From positions 3,596,001 to 3,660,000 of the forward strand of contig NZ_CP012623.1 of assembly GCF_001280305.1 (NCBI RefSeq): a DNA stretch of 64,000 nucleotides. The letters run 5' to 3'. The stretch is from Hymenobacter sp. DG25A (GTDB lineage: Bacteria; Bacteroidota; Bacteroidia; Cytophagales; Hymenobacteraceae). Below the pieces are notes generated by a model that was not told where the DNA came from, searched no databases, and saw only the letters and a list, made by a program, of their open reading frames with translations. Each line of letters begins with the position of its first letter. Within the stretch, counting starts at the first letter, position 1. The translations under genes were made by a program, and so were the position numbers. Of this stretch, positions 16,732-25,010 are shown piece by piece.

Positions 16732-16887
16732 AGTAATGGAAGCGCTCAGGTACTCAAAAACCAGGTTTTGGGGTAAAGAAACCAGGTTTCTTCCATACGG
16801 TTGCGTCAGGGCGGTACGAGGCCGCGGGCGCAATCGGGTTTCCAAGGCCCCAAATACCCAAGATTCCAACAAATTAGGCTGAAAATC

Positions 16888-17463
16888 TTGCAGAACCAAA
16901 CCCAGCACGAGTACGACGCCGTTATCGGGCACTGCCGGAAGCTGTTTCTGGCCAAGTCCCACGACTATGGCACGGCCTGGCGCATTATGCGCCTGCCCTC
17001 CATCACCGATCAGATCTACATCAAAGCGCAGCGCATCCGCTCCATTCAGGAGAAAGGCACTCAGCGCGTGGCCGAAGGCATCGACGAGGAGTTTGTAGCC
17101 ATCATCAACTACTGCCTCATTGCCCTTATGCAGCTACACCTGCCTCTGGAGGCGCCGCTGGAGCTGCCCGTAGAGGAAGTAACCGCCGCCTATGACCGGG
17201 AAGTGAATACCACGCGGGAGCTACTCTTCGCCAAAAACCACGACTACGGCGAGGCCTGGCGGCACATGCGCGTGGAAAGCATCACCGATATCATTCTGAT
17301 GAAGCTGCACCGCACCAAGCAGATTGAAGATCTGGCGGGGCAAACCAAAGTATCGGAAGGGGTGGAGGCCAACTACCGGGACATGCTCAACTACGCGGTT
17401 TTTGCGCTTATTAAGCGCGGGCTGGCCGCTGCGCCCCAACCAGAATCGGCCCACACAGTTTAA
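16888..17463 (+). CDS. DUF1599 domain protein
   Basis: The protein contains two copies of the DUF1599 unit: LFLAKSHDYGTAWRIMRLPSITDQIYIKAQRIRSI and, about 100 residues later, LLFAKNHDYGEAWRHMRVESITDIILMKLHRTKQI. Each has HDYG-AWR and SITD-KxxR motifs. The family is of unknown function; all-helical prediction and conserved acidic/His residues suggest a nucleotide-related role, but that is inference. The start is uncertain: the frame opens at ATG 16801, but the first 29 residues are unlike the family and TTG 16888 directly precedes the conserved part. The next gene starts 26 bases downstream and is probably in the same operon. Confidence 0.8.
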   Translation: MQNQTQHEYDAVIGHCRKLFLAKSHDYGTAWRIMRLPSITDQIYIKAQRIRSIQEKGTQRVAEGIDEEFVAIINYCLIALMQLHLPLEAPLELPVEEVTAAYDREVNTTRELLFAKNHDYGEAWRHMRVESITDIILMKLHRTKQIEDLAGQTKVSEGVEANYRDMLNYAVFALIKRGLAAAPQPESAHTV

Positions 17464-17489
17464 GGCTACGAACGTACACGGATTTTCTT

Positions 17490-18590
17490 ATGAGGTTAGT
17501 TACCCGCATTTGCTGGTTGTTGCTGGGAGTGGTGTTTATTTTCTCCGGCCTGGTGAAGCTGAATGACCCGGTGGGCACGGCTCTGAAGCTGGAGGAATAC
17601 TTTGAGGTGTTTTCGCAGGATTTCGGGCAGTTTTTCATGTGGTTTTATCCGCATGCCCGCACCATCTCGCTTATTCTCAGTACCATGGAAGTAGTACTGG
17701 GCGCGGCCCTGCTGCTGCGCTGGCACCTGCGCAAAACCCTGTGGGCGCTGCTGGCCCTGCTGGTCTTCTTTGGCTTTCTCACCTTCTACTCGGCGGCCTT
17801 CAACAAGGTAACGGACTGCGGCTGCTTCGGCGACTTCATCAAACTCACGCCCTGGGCTTCCTTCACCAAGGATATGATTCTGCTGGCCCTGTGGCTGGTG
17901 GTATTCTTTGGACAGCGCTACCTGCGGCTGGTATTTGCCAAAGGTACGCTGGGCGTGATGTACATCACCATTGCCGCCGCGGTAGCGGCCGGTATTGGCG
18001 TGTATGCGCTGGGCCACCTGCCGTACTTCGATTTCCTGCCTTACAAGGTGGGCAACAACATTGGCAAGCTGATGCAGTCCTCGGCCCCCTTGCGCTACAA
18101 ATACATTATGGCGCGCAATGGCCAGACGCAGGAGTTCAACGAGTACCCCACGGATACCACCTGGAAATTCAAGCAGATGGTGGCCCTGAACCCCGAAGAT
18201 GCCCCCAAAATCACGGACTTCCGGGTGTGGAACGATGAAGGCGACTATACCCAGGAGATACTGAAAGGCAACAAGCTGCTGCTCATCATCCAGAATGTGA
18301 ACAGCGCCGACCGGGACCGGTTCGACAAGATGAATACCATGATTCTGGCCGCTGATTCTTCCAAGCGGGACATCAAAACGGTGGTGCTCACCAGCAGCAA
18401 CCCCGCCGACTACGATGCCTTCCGCCACGAGGTAAACCTGCCCGCACCTTTCTACTACGCCGATGCCACGGTATTGAAATCCATGATTCGCTCCAACCCC
18501 GGCATTATTCTGCTGGAAAATGGCGTGGTGAAAGGCAAGTTTCATTACCACGATATTCCTACCCGCGAAAAGCTGGAAGAGCTGCTATAA
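17490..18590 (+). CDS. MauE/DoxX-like membrane protein (BT_3928 family)
   Basis: The 366-residue protein has an N-terminal DoxX/MauE-type membrane region with about four helices (residues 5-150), containing FIFSGLVKLNDPVG and VTDCGCFGDFIKL, whose CxC pair suggests a thiol-redox role. A fifth helix (about 150-172) is followed by a soluble thioredoxin-like periplasmic part that lacks an obvious CxxC. Its position after the DUF1599 gene, with a 26-base gap, is the usual arrangement in Bacteroidota and implies a shared role. Exact function is unknown. A palindrome begins 2 bases after its stop codon. Confidence 0.8.
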   Translation: MRLVTRICWLLLGVVFIFSGLVKLNDPVGTALKLEEYFEVFSQDFGQFFMWFYPHARTISLILSTMEVVLGAALLLRWHLRKTLWALLALLVFFGFLTFYSAAFNKVTDCGCFGDFIKLTPWASFTKDMILLALWLVVFFGQRYLRLVFAKGTLGVMYITIAAAVAAGIGVYALGHLPYFDFLPYKVGNNIGKLMQSSAPLRYKYIMARNGQTQEFNEYPTDTTWKFKQMVALNPEDAPKITDFRVWNDEGDYTQEILKGNKLLLIIQNVNSADRDRFDKMNTMILAADSSKRDIKTVVLTSSNPADYDAFRHEVNLPAPFYYADATVLKSMIRSNPGIILLENGVVKGKFHYHDIPTREKLEELL

Positions 18591-18592
18591 TT

Positions 18593-18679
18593 CAGTTGCG
18601 GGTGGCCGGTTGTCAGTCGTCAATTCGCTCAAGGAGTGTCTGACAACTGACAACCGGCCACCCGCAACTGGCAACTGAA
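18593..18679. repeat. Palindrome built from heptads, element 5
   Basis: Perfect 25-base arms (18593-18617 and 18646-18670) surround a 28-base centre. The arms themselves have a 7-base period: TTGCGGG, TGGCCGG, TTGTCAG on the plus strand; on the minus strand TTGCCAG, TTGCGGG, TGGCCGG, TTGTCAG, TTGTCAG. It fills the whole space between two genes, ending 4 bases before the permease start codon. Confidence 0.85.
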
Positions 18680-18683
18680 CAAG

Positions 18684-19739
18684 ATGATCTGGTTTATTCT
18701 CAGCCGTCTGGGGCAGGGCCTCCTGATACTGGCCGGCGTAGCTCTCACGGTATTCTTTCTGTTTAACGTGCTGCCCGGCGACCCGGTAGCCCTGCTGGCC
18801 GGCCAACGCTCGGATGAAGCCACGCGTGCGGCCATTGCCGCCGACCTGGGCCTGGACAAGCCCCTGCCGGCCCAATTGCTGGGCTACCTCAATGATGTGT
18901 CGCCGGTAGGCGTGCACCCCCGTGACTCCGTGGGCGTAGCCAAGTACGGCGGCGTTACGCTGGTGCCGCTGGGCGAGCAGGCCGTGGTACTGAAAAAGCC
19001 CTACCTGCGCCGCTCCTTTCAAAGCAACAAAGAGGTACTGCTGATTTTGCTGGACCACTTTACCGGCACTATGTGGCTGGCGCTGGCCGCCATGCTGCTG
19101 GCGGCGGTACTGGGCATTCTGTTTGGCGTGCTGGCCGCCCTGCGCCCCCATTCCTGGATTGACCGCACGCTGATTACCACGTCGGTGCTGGGAATTTCAG
19201 TTCCTTCATTTGTGGCCGCTATTCTCATTGCCATGACGTTCGGCTTTTACTGGAGCCGCTGGACGGGCCTGAACCTGACCGGGCAGCTATTCGAAACAGA
19301 CCCCTTCACGGGCCGCCACCTGGTGCTGCGCAACCTGCTGCTGCCGGCCTTCGCGCTGGGCATCCGGCCGCTGGCGGTTATCACCCAACTCACGCGCAGC
19401 TCCATGCTGGATGTGCTGAGTCAGGATTACATCCGCACGGCGCGGGCCAAGGGGCTTTCCAGCTACCGAACCGTGATGGGCCACGCGCTGAAAAATGCCC
19501 TGAACCCCGTCGTTACGGCGGTGTCCGGCTGGCTGGCCTCCCTCATGGCCGGGGCATTTTTCATTGAGTATATCTTCAACTGGAAAGGCCTGGGCACCGT
19601 CACGCTACGCGCCGTAGAAAACCTGGACTTCCCCGTGGTCATGGGCTCCACCATCTTTATTGCCGCCTTGTTTGTGGTAGTAAATATTGCGGTAGATGTC
19701 CTGTATGCCGTCCTCGACCCGCGGGTAAAACTGGGGTAA
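18684..19739 (+). CDS. Peptide/nickel-type ABC transporter permease (DppB/OppB family)
   Basis: The 351-residue protein starts with the family signature (LFNVLPGDPVALLAG, close to the classic FxLxPGDP), has six membrane helices and the cytoplasmic coupling motif TRSSMLDVLSQDYIRTARAKGLSSYRTVMGHALKNALNPV. DppB-type subunits pair with a DppC subunit, two ATPases and a binding protein; none is adjacent here, so the complex must be assembled from distant genes. An inserted loop of about 70 residues after the first helix (VGVHPRDSVGVAKYGGVTLVPL) is periplasmic. The start codon sits directly behind a palindromic repeat, leaving no room for a normal leader. Confidence 0.88.
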   Translation: MIWFILSRLGQGLLILAGVALTVFFLFNVLPGDPVALLAGQRSDEATRAAIAADLGLDKPLPAQLLGYLNDVSPVGVHPRDSVGVAKYGGVTLVPLGEQAVVLKKPYLRRSFQSNKEVLLILLDHFTGTMWLALAAMLLAAVLGILFGVLAALRPHSWIDRTLITTSVLGISVPSFVAAILIAMTFGFYWSRWTGLNLTGQLFETDPFTGRHLVLRNLLLPAFALGIRPLAVITQLTRSSMLDVLSQDYIRTARAKGLSSYRTVMGHALKNALNPVVTAVSGWLASLMAGAFFIEYIFNWKGLGTVTLRAVENLDFPVVMGSTIFIAALFVVVNIAVDVLYAVLDPRVKLG

Positions 19740-19830
19740 GCGTTAGGTTGAATGTAGCGGGCCAGCTGGTCTGGCTTTTGTTAATCTGCTTCTCGTCACT
19801 ACTGGTAGTTCTCTAAAACCGTTTTCACCT

Positions 19831-20352
19831 ATGCGTCTGTTTCTGATTGGGATGCCGGGCGCCGGGAAAACCACGCTGGGGCGCGCGCTGGCTACTCTGT
19901 ACGAGCTGCCTTTTCTGGATCTGGATGAGGAAATTGTCCGGCAGGAGCAGCGCAGCATCCCGGACATATTCGGGGCCGAGGGGGAGGCTTATTTCCGCCA
20001 GCGCGAAGCGGCCGTGCTGCGGGAAGTGGTGCAGCAGCATCCGCGACTGGTGCTGGCCACGGGGGGCGGCACGCCCTGCTTTCATAACAATATGGAAGTG
20101 CTCCTGCAGGAAGGCCTCCCGCTTTACCTGCACGTGCCGGTCGAAGAGCTGGCGCGGCGGCTGCTCTCCGAAATGGCGGCCCGACCTTTGCTCTCGCATT
20201 TACCCGATGCCACTGCCCTGCAGCAGCAACTTCTCGAAACACTGAGCCGTCGGGAGCAGTTTTATGAACGTGCGCCTCTGCGCTGCACGGGTTCCGGCTG
20301 TACACCGGAGGCCGTCAGCCACTTAGTTTCCCGTTTTCTGACTACCAGTTAA
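19831..20352 (+). CDS. aroK: Shikimate kinase AroK
   Basis: AroK phosphorylates shikimate in aromatic amino acid synthesis. The 173-residue protein has the Walker A loop GMPGAGKT (7-14), the shikimate-binding DLDEEI segment with IPDIFGAEGEAYFRQREAAVL, and ATGGGTPCF near residue 79. The lid region RPLLSHLPD with downstream basic residues is normal. It is a lone gene between the permease and the fatty acid hydroxylase-type gene, with about 90 and 80 bases of spacer. No other shikimate gene is in the window. Confidence 0.93.
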   Translation: MRLFLIGMPGAGKTTLGRALATLYELPFLDLDEEIVRQEQRSIPDIFGAEGEAYFRQREAAVLREVVQQHPRLVLATGGGTPCFHNNMEVLLQEGLPLYLHVPVEELARRLLSEMAARPLLSHLPDATALQQQLLETLSRREQFYERAPLRCTGSGCTPEAVSHLVSRFLTTS

Positions 20353-20393
20353 GGGTTATGGCCAAAATGGATGCCGTTCTGCGGGTTGATGCG

Positions 20394-20401
20394 TACTTTT
20401 G
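20394..20401 (+). promoter_or_regulatory. -7 promoter element of the fatty acid hydroxylase-type gene
   Basis: TACTTTTG matches TAnnTTTG exactly and lies 28 bases before the ATG at 20430. Confidence 0.55.
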
Positions 20402-20429
20402 CCTATTGAATCTGAGCTAACCGTTTACT

Positions 20430-21101
20430 ATGAACAATTCCTCTTCTGCTGCCGAAGCCCAAACGACGCCGGTGAAAACGCCCGATGCCATTAAGCCCAA
20501 GCACAAAGGATCGGCCCGTTTATTCGAAAACCCTACGCTGGAGCGCCTCACGCACACGCACATTGCGGCGCCGCTCAGCATCTTCTTTGCCGTAGCGGCT
20601 GTCAGCCTCTACTATGGCCTGAGCGAGGGCCTGCTGTCGGGCCTGAGCGCCATGGGCCTGTTTATGGCGGGCTGGTTCCTGTTCACGTTCGTGGAGTATC
20701 TGATGCACCGCTTCGTGTACCACATGGACACCAATACGCCCGGCAAGGCCAAGTTTCAGTACACCATGCACGGCGTGCACCACGAGTATCCGAAAGATAA
20801 GACCCGCCTGGCCATGCCGCCTATCCTGACGGTGTTCGTAGCCTCGCTACTGTTCTTCATCTTCCGGTTCGTGTTCGGCAACGCCGGGTTTGGGTTGCTG
20901 GCGGGTTTTGTGTTTGGCTACGCGCTGTACCTGTTTGTGCATTACGCCATCCATATGTATGCCCCGCCAAAGAACTTCCTCAAGTTCTGGTGGCATCACC
21001 ACGCTCAGCACCACTACAAGCAAGATGAAATTGCCTTTGGCGTGAGCACCACGCTGTGGGACCACATTATTGGCACCATGCCCAAGCAGCGCAAAGCATA
21101 G
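20430..21101 (+). CDS. Sterol desaturase/fatty acid hydroxylase family protein
   Basis: The 223-residue membrane protein carries the histidine clusters of the di-iron fatty acid hydroxylase superfamily: HRFVYH, HGVHH, HYAIH and HHHAQHH. Four hydrophobic helices alternate with these clusters, placing the di-iron site on the cytoplasmic face. Bacterial relatives hydroxylate fatty acyl chains, sphingolipids or carotenoids; the substrate here is not clear. Bacteroidota sphingolipid or carotenoid modification are possible uses (inference). It has its own promoter motif and is closed by a strong terminator. Confidence 0.85.
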   Translation: MNNSSSAAEAQTTPVKTPDAIKPKHKGSARLFENPTLERLTHTHIAAPLSIFFAVAAVSLYYGLSEGLLSGLSAMGLFMAGWFLFTFVEYLMHRFVYHMDTNTPGKAKFQYTMHGVHHEYPKDKTRLAMPPILTVFVASLLFFIFRFVFGNAGFGLLAGFVFGYALYLFVHYAIHMYAPPKNFLKFWWHHHAQHHYKQDEIAFGVSTTLWDHIIGTMPKQRKA

Positions 21102-21126
21102 CAGCGCCTGCCGTTCCGTAAAGCAC

Positions 21127-21154
21127 AAAAAGGGAGCCCGAAGGCTCCCTTTTT
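21127..21154. terminator. Bidirectional terminator
   Basis: Stem GGGAGCC/GGCTCCC (21132-21138, 21143-21149) with CGAA loop, flanked by A5 and T5. It ends the hydroxylase gene on the plus strand and the small lipoprotein gene on the minus strand. Confidence 0.85.
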
Positions 21155-21177
21155 CTATAATATGCTATACGTAAAGA

Positions 21178-21348
21178 CTAGCGACGTACGCGGCCGATAA
21201 TCCACCAGATCAGCAGCACTACCAGCACCACGCCGATAATGCCCGTCCAGGCACCGGCTTTAAAGATGTCGCCAACTACTTCGCAGCTGCTCAGCGAAAA
21301 GGTGAGCAGCACCAGGCACATGGCCAGAAAAGGACGATACAGTTTCAT
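21178..21348 (-). CDS. Small lipoprotein with one membrane helix (56 aa)
   Basis: This short gene encodes MKLYRPFLAMCLVLLTFSLS, then SC at the lipobox (Cys22), EVVGDIFKAGAWTG, a hydrophobic helix IIGVVLVVLLIWWII and a basic end GRVRR. The layout (lipoprotein signal, EVVG-IFKAG, helix, RR tail) is a small family I have seen repeatedly in Bacteroidota without a known function. The protein may be anchored at both ends, by lipid and helix. It lies between a terminator and the tRNA-Asn terminator, so it forms its own transcription unit. Confidence 0.8.
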   Translation of the reverse strand: MKLYRPFLAMCLVLLTFSLSSCEVVGDIFKAGAWTGIIGVVLVVLLIWWIIGRVRR

Positions 21349-21457
21349 AGGAGTTGCGGGAGAGAGTGAGAGAGCAGCGGCCCCCTTGGGCCGCCCTATA
21401 CTGCCTGATACTGCCTTATTCCCGAAAAAGTTGACCTATGCTAAGGGCCTGAACGCA

Positions 21458-21494
21458 CAAAACCCCTCGTCGCGGGGGCGAACGAGGGGTTTTG
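21458..21494 (-). terminator. Terminator of tRNA-Asn
   Basis: Arms CAAAACCCCTCGT (21458-21470) and ACGAGGGGTTTTG (21482-21494) form a 13-bp stem just downstream of the tRNA on the minus strand, ending in a T4 run. Confidence 0.8.
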
Positions 21495-21497
21495 TGG

Positions 21498-21574
21498 TGG
21501 CGCTCCCTCCTGGGCTCGAACCAGGGACCCTCTGATTAACAGTCAGATGCTCTAACCGGCTGAGCTAAGGAAGC
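21498..21574 (-). tRNA. tRNA-Asn (anticodon GTT)
   Basis: Read on the minus strand the gene begins GCTTCCTTAGCTCAG and ends GGGAGCGCCA. The acceptor stem GCTTCCT/AGGGAGC pairs with one G-T. The anticodon loop is CTGTTAA, giving GTT. The T arm CCTGG-TTCGAGC-CCAGG is complete. CCA is encoded. A terminator follows directly, so this is a single-tRNA unit. Confidence 0.95.
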
Positions 21575-21670
21575 GGTTATGGCGACGATTATCTATCGTT
21601 GCGGGTGCAATATTAGGGCAGAATGCGGGTTTCTACAAGCTTTTGCCTGAAAAATATTTTCAAAAACCGC

Positions 21671-22117
21671 CTAATTCGTGATTGTCAGCAGATTGCCGGA
21701 CAAGGCCGTGTTGTATTGCCGGAGCGGACGGGCACCGGGTCCCGCCTGCAACTGGCCATCGAGCCCAAACTGGGAGCCGCAGCACTTATCTACCAAAAAC
21801 AGGCGGGAGGAATCAATTTCCACCCGGGCGCAGGAGTCGAAGGGGCGATAGGGGCAGTTGCGCTCAAACGCCAGGTAGGTACTGGCATTCTGCCGAACGA
21901 TAATCAGCCCTCGCACGCCACCATCGTGCTCTACGGCCCCGCGGTCAAAGCGCAGCTGCTGGTACTCCTGGTTGGTCAGGTTGATAACCTCATTGACTAC
22001 GGCCAGGGGAATCTGGGGCTCGGCTTCGGAGCCATTAGAGCCGCAGGCAGCCAGCAGCAGCGCCCCACTCAGCAGGCAGGCAAAACGCTTGAAAAGGCGA
22101 AAATCAGGAGTAGTCAT
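21671..22117 (-). CDS. Degenerate Rieske-fold lipoprotein
   Basis: The 148-residue protein has a lipoprotein signal (LLAAC, Cys25) and a Rieske-like domain: box 1 is NCPYRPFDSC (C88-C96) and box 2 KCCGSQFGLDG (C112, C113), followed by GP-ARPLRQY. Normal Rieske proteins have C-x-H in box 1 and C-x-C-H in box 2. Here the first His is Tyr90, the second is Cys113, and the first box-2 Cys is Asp110. A standard [2Fe-2S] site is therefore not possible; the cysteines could form disulfides. The start codon lies inside the 3' end of the upstream gene (14-base overlap), so the two are coupled. Confidence 0.75.
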   Translation of the reverse strand: MTTPDFRLFKRFACLLSGALLLAACGSNGSEAEPQIPLAVVNEVINLTNQEYQQLRFDRGAVEHDGGVRGLIIVRQNASTYLAFERNCPYRPFDSCARVEIDSSRLFLVDKCCGSQFGLDGQLQAGPGARPLRQYNTALSGNLLTITN

Positions 22118-22997
22118 AAAATCCTCGGCCGGTTTTGCGACCGTGCTGGCCGGCATCTACTTTCTGCTGCTGAATACGGCTGGGTCGGAATTTAGGATCG
22201 AAGTGGAAGGCTTCAAACATGGCGGAGGTAACGGAGAAGTTAGTATCTACGCCAATCAGGTCCATCAGACGGAAAGGGCCCATGCGGAAACCGGTGGCTT
22301 CCATCAGCTCATCCACCACCTGAAAAGGCGCAACCTGCTCTTCCACAATCTTGAGGCCCTCTACGTAGAAATGACGGGCCACCCGGTTTACAATGAAGCC
22401 GGGCGCATCGGCCGCCCGCACGGGCTTTTTGCTCAGTTTCTCTGCCAAGGCAAACACGGCATCGGCTATGGCCGGAGCCGTGGCCACCCCGCTGATAACC
22501 TCCACCAGCGGCATGAGCGGCGCCGGGTTGAAGAAGTGCATGCCCACCACCCGCTCAGGGTGCTGAATGGGTGCGGCCAGCCGCGTGATAGGCAACGACG
22601 AGGTATTGGACGCCAGAATGGTGGATGGGCCGTTGAGCGCCGCCAGCTCCTGAAACAGCTGGTGCTTCACGCTGAGCTTCTCCACCACGGCTTCCACAAT
22701 CAGGTCGGCCTGCACGGTGGAAAGGTCGGTGGTGGGGCGCAGGCGGGCCAGGGCGGCTTCCCGCTCGTCGGCAGTCAGCTTGCCTTTCTCCACCAGCTTG
22801 CTCAGGCCGGCTGCAATGCTCCGCTGGGCTTTCGTTAATACCCCCTCATTAATATCGAAGAGGATGGTGGGAAAGCCGTGCTGCACGCATACCTGCGCAA
22901 TGCCCAGCCCCATGGTGCCCGCGCCAACAATAGCAATGGTGCTGATGCCGGGCTGCTGATCGGTGGGGCTGAGTGGCTGGGCAGATGAATCGGACAT
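22104..22997 (-). CDS. 3-hydroxybutyryl-CoA dehydrogenase (3-hydroxyacyl-CoA dehydrogenase family)
   Basis: The 297-residue protein has the NAD-binding motif VGAGTMGLGIAQ near residue 25, FDINEGVL, the catalytic histidine segment GMHFFNPAPLMPLVEVI, and the C-terminal helical domain (NRVARHFYVEGLKI, MDLIGVDTNFSV). It oxidises 3-hydroxyacyl-CoA in fatty acid or butanoate metabolism, or acts in reverse. It has no fused enoyl-CoA hydratase domain, matching the single-function HbdA/PaaH type. The Rieske-like gene overlaps its 3' end. pheS lies 41 bases upstream on the same strand. Confidence 0.9.
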   Translation of the reverse strand: MSDSSAQPLSPTDQQPGISTIAIVGAGTMGLGIAQVCVQHGFPTILFDINEGVLTKAQRSIAAGLSKLVEKGKLTADEREAALARLRPTTDLSTVQADLIVEAVVEKLSVKHQLFQELAALNGPSTILASNTSSLPITRLAAPIQHPERVVGMHFFNPAPLMPLVEVISGVATAPAIADAVFALAEKLSKKPVRAADAPGFIVNRVARHFYVEGLKIVEEQVAPFQVVDELMEATGFRMGPFRLMDLIGVDTNFSVTSAMFEAFHFDPKFRPSRIQQQKVDAGQHGRKTGRGFYDYS

Positions 22998-23038
22998 AGA
23001 AGCAGACGTTATTTCAAAAGAACAGGGAACCAGCCGGT

Positions 23039-24076
23039 TTATTGCACGCCCTCAAACTGACGCAGGAAACGCATGTCGTTTTCCGTGAACAGGCGCAGGT
23101 CTTTGATCTGATACTTAAGCATGGCAATGCGCTCAATACCCATGCCCCAGGCGTAGCCGGAGTAGCGCTCCGGGTCGATGCCGGACTGCTCCAGCACGGC
23201 GGGGTCTACCATGCCGCAGCCGCCAATTTCTACCCAGCCCGTTTGCTTGCAGATGTTGCAGCCCTTGCCTTTGCAAATCAGGCAGGTGATGTCTATTTCC
23301 GCGCTGGGCTCGGTGAAGGGGAAGAAGGAAGGGCGGAAGCGCACCTGCACATCGGCCCCGAACAGCTCCTGCACAAAGTAGTACACGGTCTGCTTGAGGT
23401 CGGCGAAGCTCACGTTTTCATCCACGAACAGTGCCTCCACCTGATGGAACATCATGTGGGCGCGGGCCGAAATGGCCTCATTGCGGTACACGCGGCCGGG
23501 CATAATGCTGCGGATGGGCGGCTGCTGGGCCTTCATCACGCGCACCTGCACCGGGCTGGTGTGCGTGCGCAGCACCCATTCCTGCTCGCCGGGGGTGCGG
23601 TGTACAAAGAACGTGTCCTGCATATCCCGGGCCGGATGGTTTTCGGGGAAGTTCAGGGCCGTAAAGTTGTGCCAGTCATCCTCAATTTCCGGACCCTCGG
23701 CCACGTTAAAGCCAATGCGGGCCAGAATGCGCGTAATTTCTTCACGCACCAGGCTCAGCGGGTGGCGGGTACCCAGGGCATTGGGTACGGTGGGCAGGGT
23801 GTAGTCGAAGGTAGGGTCGGCGGGGGCGTTGCTGGTGGCGGCCTCCAGCTGCTGCTGGCGCTCCTCAAAGCGGGCCTGCGCCAGCTGCTTGAGCTGGTTA
23901 AGCTGCTGACCCACAGCCCGACGGTCTTCCTGGGGTACGGTTTTCAGCTGATCAAATAAATCAGCCAGTTGTCCTTTACGACCCGTGAAAGCAATGCGGA
24001 ACTGCTCCAGCTGTTCCGGGGTTGTAAGGTCGTAGGCTTCAATGGCGGTCTGCAGCCGCGTGATATTCTCCTGCAT
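23039..24076 (-). CDS. pheS: Phenylalanyl-tRNA synthetase alpha subunit
   Basis: PheS charges tRNA-Phe together with PheT. The 345-residue protein has an N-terminal coiled coil (residues 1-90) for tRNA binding, then the class II catalytic core: GTRHPLSLVREEI, FNVAEGPEIEDDWHNF, ARDMQDTFF, LRTHTSPVQVRVM (motif 2 region), VYRNEAISARAHMMFHQVEAL and AWGMGIERIAMLKY (motif 3). A longer frame opens at 24145, but an exact promoter motif 8 bases before ATG 24076 fixes the start and suggests a leaderless transcript. pheT is not in the window. Confidence 0.96.
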   Translation of the reverse strand: MQENITRLQTAIEAYDLTTPEQLEQFRIAFTGRKGQLADLFDQLKTVPQEDRRAVGQQLNQLKQLAQARFEERQQQLEAATSNAPADPTFDYTLPTVPNALGTRHPLSLVREEITRILARIGFNVAEGPEIEDDWHNFTALNFPENHPARDMQDTFFVHRTPGEQEWVLRTHTSPVQVRVMKAQQPPIRSIMPGRVYRNEAISARAHMMFHQVEALFVDENVSFADLKQTVYYFVQELFGADVQVRFRPSFFPFTEPSAEIDITCLICKGKGCNICKQTGWVEIGGCGMVDPAVLEQSGIDPERYSGYAWGMGIERIAMLKYQIKDLRLFTENDMRFLRQFEGVQ

Positions 24077-24083
24077 AGTGTTA

Positions 24084-24091
24084 CAAAGGTA
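24084..24091 (-). promoter_or_regulatory. -7 promoter element of pheS
   Basis: The minus strand reads TACCTTTG, an exact TAnnTTTG match, 8 bases before the pheS ATG. Confidence 0.6.
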
Positions 24092-24292
24092 CACGCTCCC
24101 TGCAAACCGCAGGCACACACTTTTTGATGGTCTTTCCTTACGCAAAAGCGTATTGCATCATATCGGGCTGATATAAAAATATAATTAACTTGATAAATTA
24201 TATAATTAATATAATAAATAACTTCACTTTTTTTGTAGTTTACCCGTCCGCTTTTCACCCCAGACTCTCACTCGTAGAACCTCATATTTGCC

Positions 24293-24835
24293 ATGCAAAA
24301 ATCTGTTTTCTTCTGGCTGTTGGCAGCAACTACCGTAAGTAGCTCCGTTGCCCTGGCGCAGCAAACCGCAACCCCCGCGCCTGCCACGCCGGCTACTACC
24401 ACGCCGGCGCCCGCCACCACCCCACCTGCCTCCGATGGTTTTGGAGCCGCTACCCCCACCACCAGTGATATCGACGGCATGCAGGTGGCCCCTGGGTTTA
24501 CCGCCGCCCCCGCCGCCCGGGTAACCACCGACTACCGCGGGCGCCCCATTCCCCGGTATGTACGGCGTAAAGTAGCCGAGCCCTGGGGTGTTCCGGCGCC
24601 GGCAGCACCTGCTCCGGAAGCAGCCCCCGCTGTTTCCTCTGATGCGAATTCGCAGGCTGGTGATGCTCTGGGTGGTCAGAGTGTAGAAACAACGGAGCCC
24701 GCCGTAAAAGCTATGGCTCCTACCAGTACTTCCACTACCGCTAAGAAGCCCGCCGCGGCTCCCGCTAAAAAAGCCCCGGCGCCAGCGCCCAAAAAGAAGA
24801 AGACTACTTCCGGCTGGGATTCCGGCGGATGGTAA
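24293..24835 (+). CDS. Secreted Pro/Ala/Thr-rich protein
   Basis: I do not recognise a named family. The 180-residue product has a signal peptide (to about residue 22, SSVALAQ), a low-complexity PATPATTTPAPATTPPA stretch, then a conserved-looking core VAPGFTAAPAARVTTDYRGRPIPRYVRRKV, and an Ala/Pro/Lys-rich tail ending KKKKTTSGWDSGGW. It is probably extended and exported. The core motif APG-TTDY-GRP recurs in the next gene. An AT-rich promoter region of about 100 bases precedes it, and a terminator follows. Confidence 0.7.
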   Translation: MQKSVFFWLLAATTVSSSVALAQQTATPAPATPATTTPAPATTPPASDGFGAATPTTSDIDGMQVAPGFTAAPAARVTTDYRGRPIPRYVRRKVAEPWGVPAPAAPAPEAAPAVSSDANSQAGDALGGQSVETTEPAVKAMAPTSTSTTAKKPAAAPAKKAPAPAPKKKKTTSGWDSGGW

Positions 24836-24854
24836 GCACTAAGATTCTTTTATA

Positions 24855-24888
24855 AAGAATGCCCAAATCTTATGATTTGGGCATTCTT
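24855..24888 (+). terminator. Terminator between the two APG/TTDY genes
   Basis: Arms AAGAATGCCCAAATC (24855-24869) and GATTTGGGCATTCTT (24874-24888) with a TTAT loop, followed by GTTTTAC. Confidence 0.75.
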
Positions 24889-25010
24889 GTTTTACAGTCT
24901 ATTGGCTTGCTATTTGCTGGTATTTACTCTATTAAATCCTGTTAAAATACAGAAAATTGTTGCCCACTGCTTAAATCGGCTTATATATTTCACCTATACC
25001 CTTCACGCAG

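Noticed and set aside
24145..24292. AT-rich region considered as a replication origin
   Set aside because: No DnaA-box clusters or typical origin genes are seen; it is a promoter-like spacer between divergent genes.
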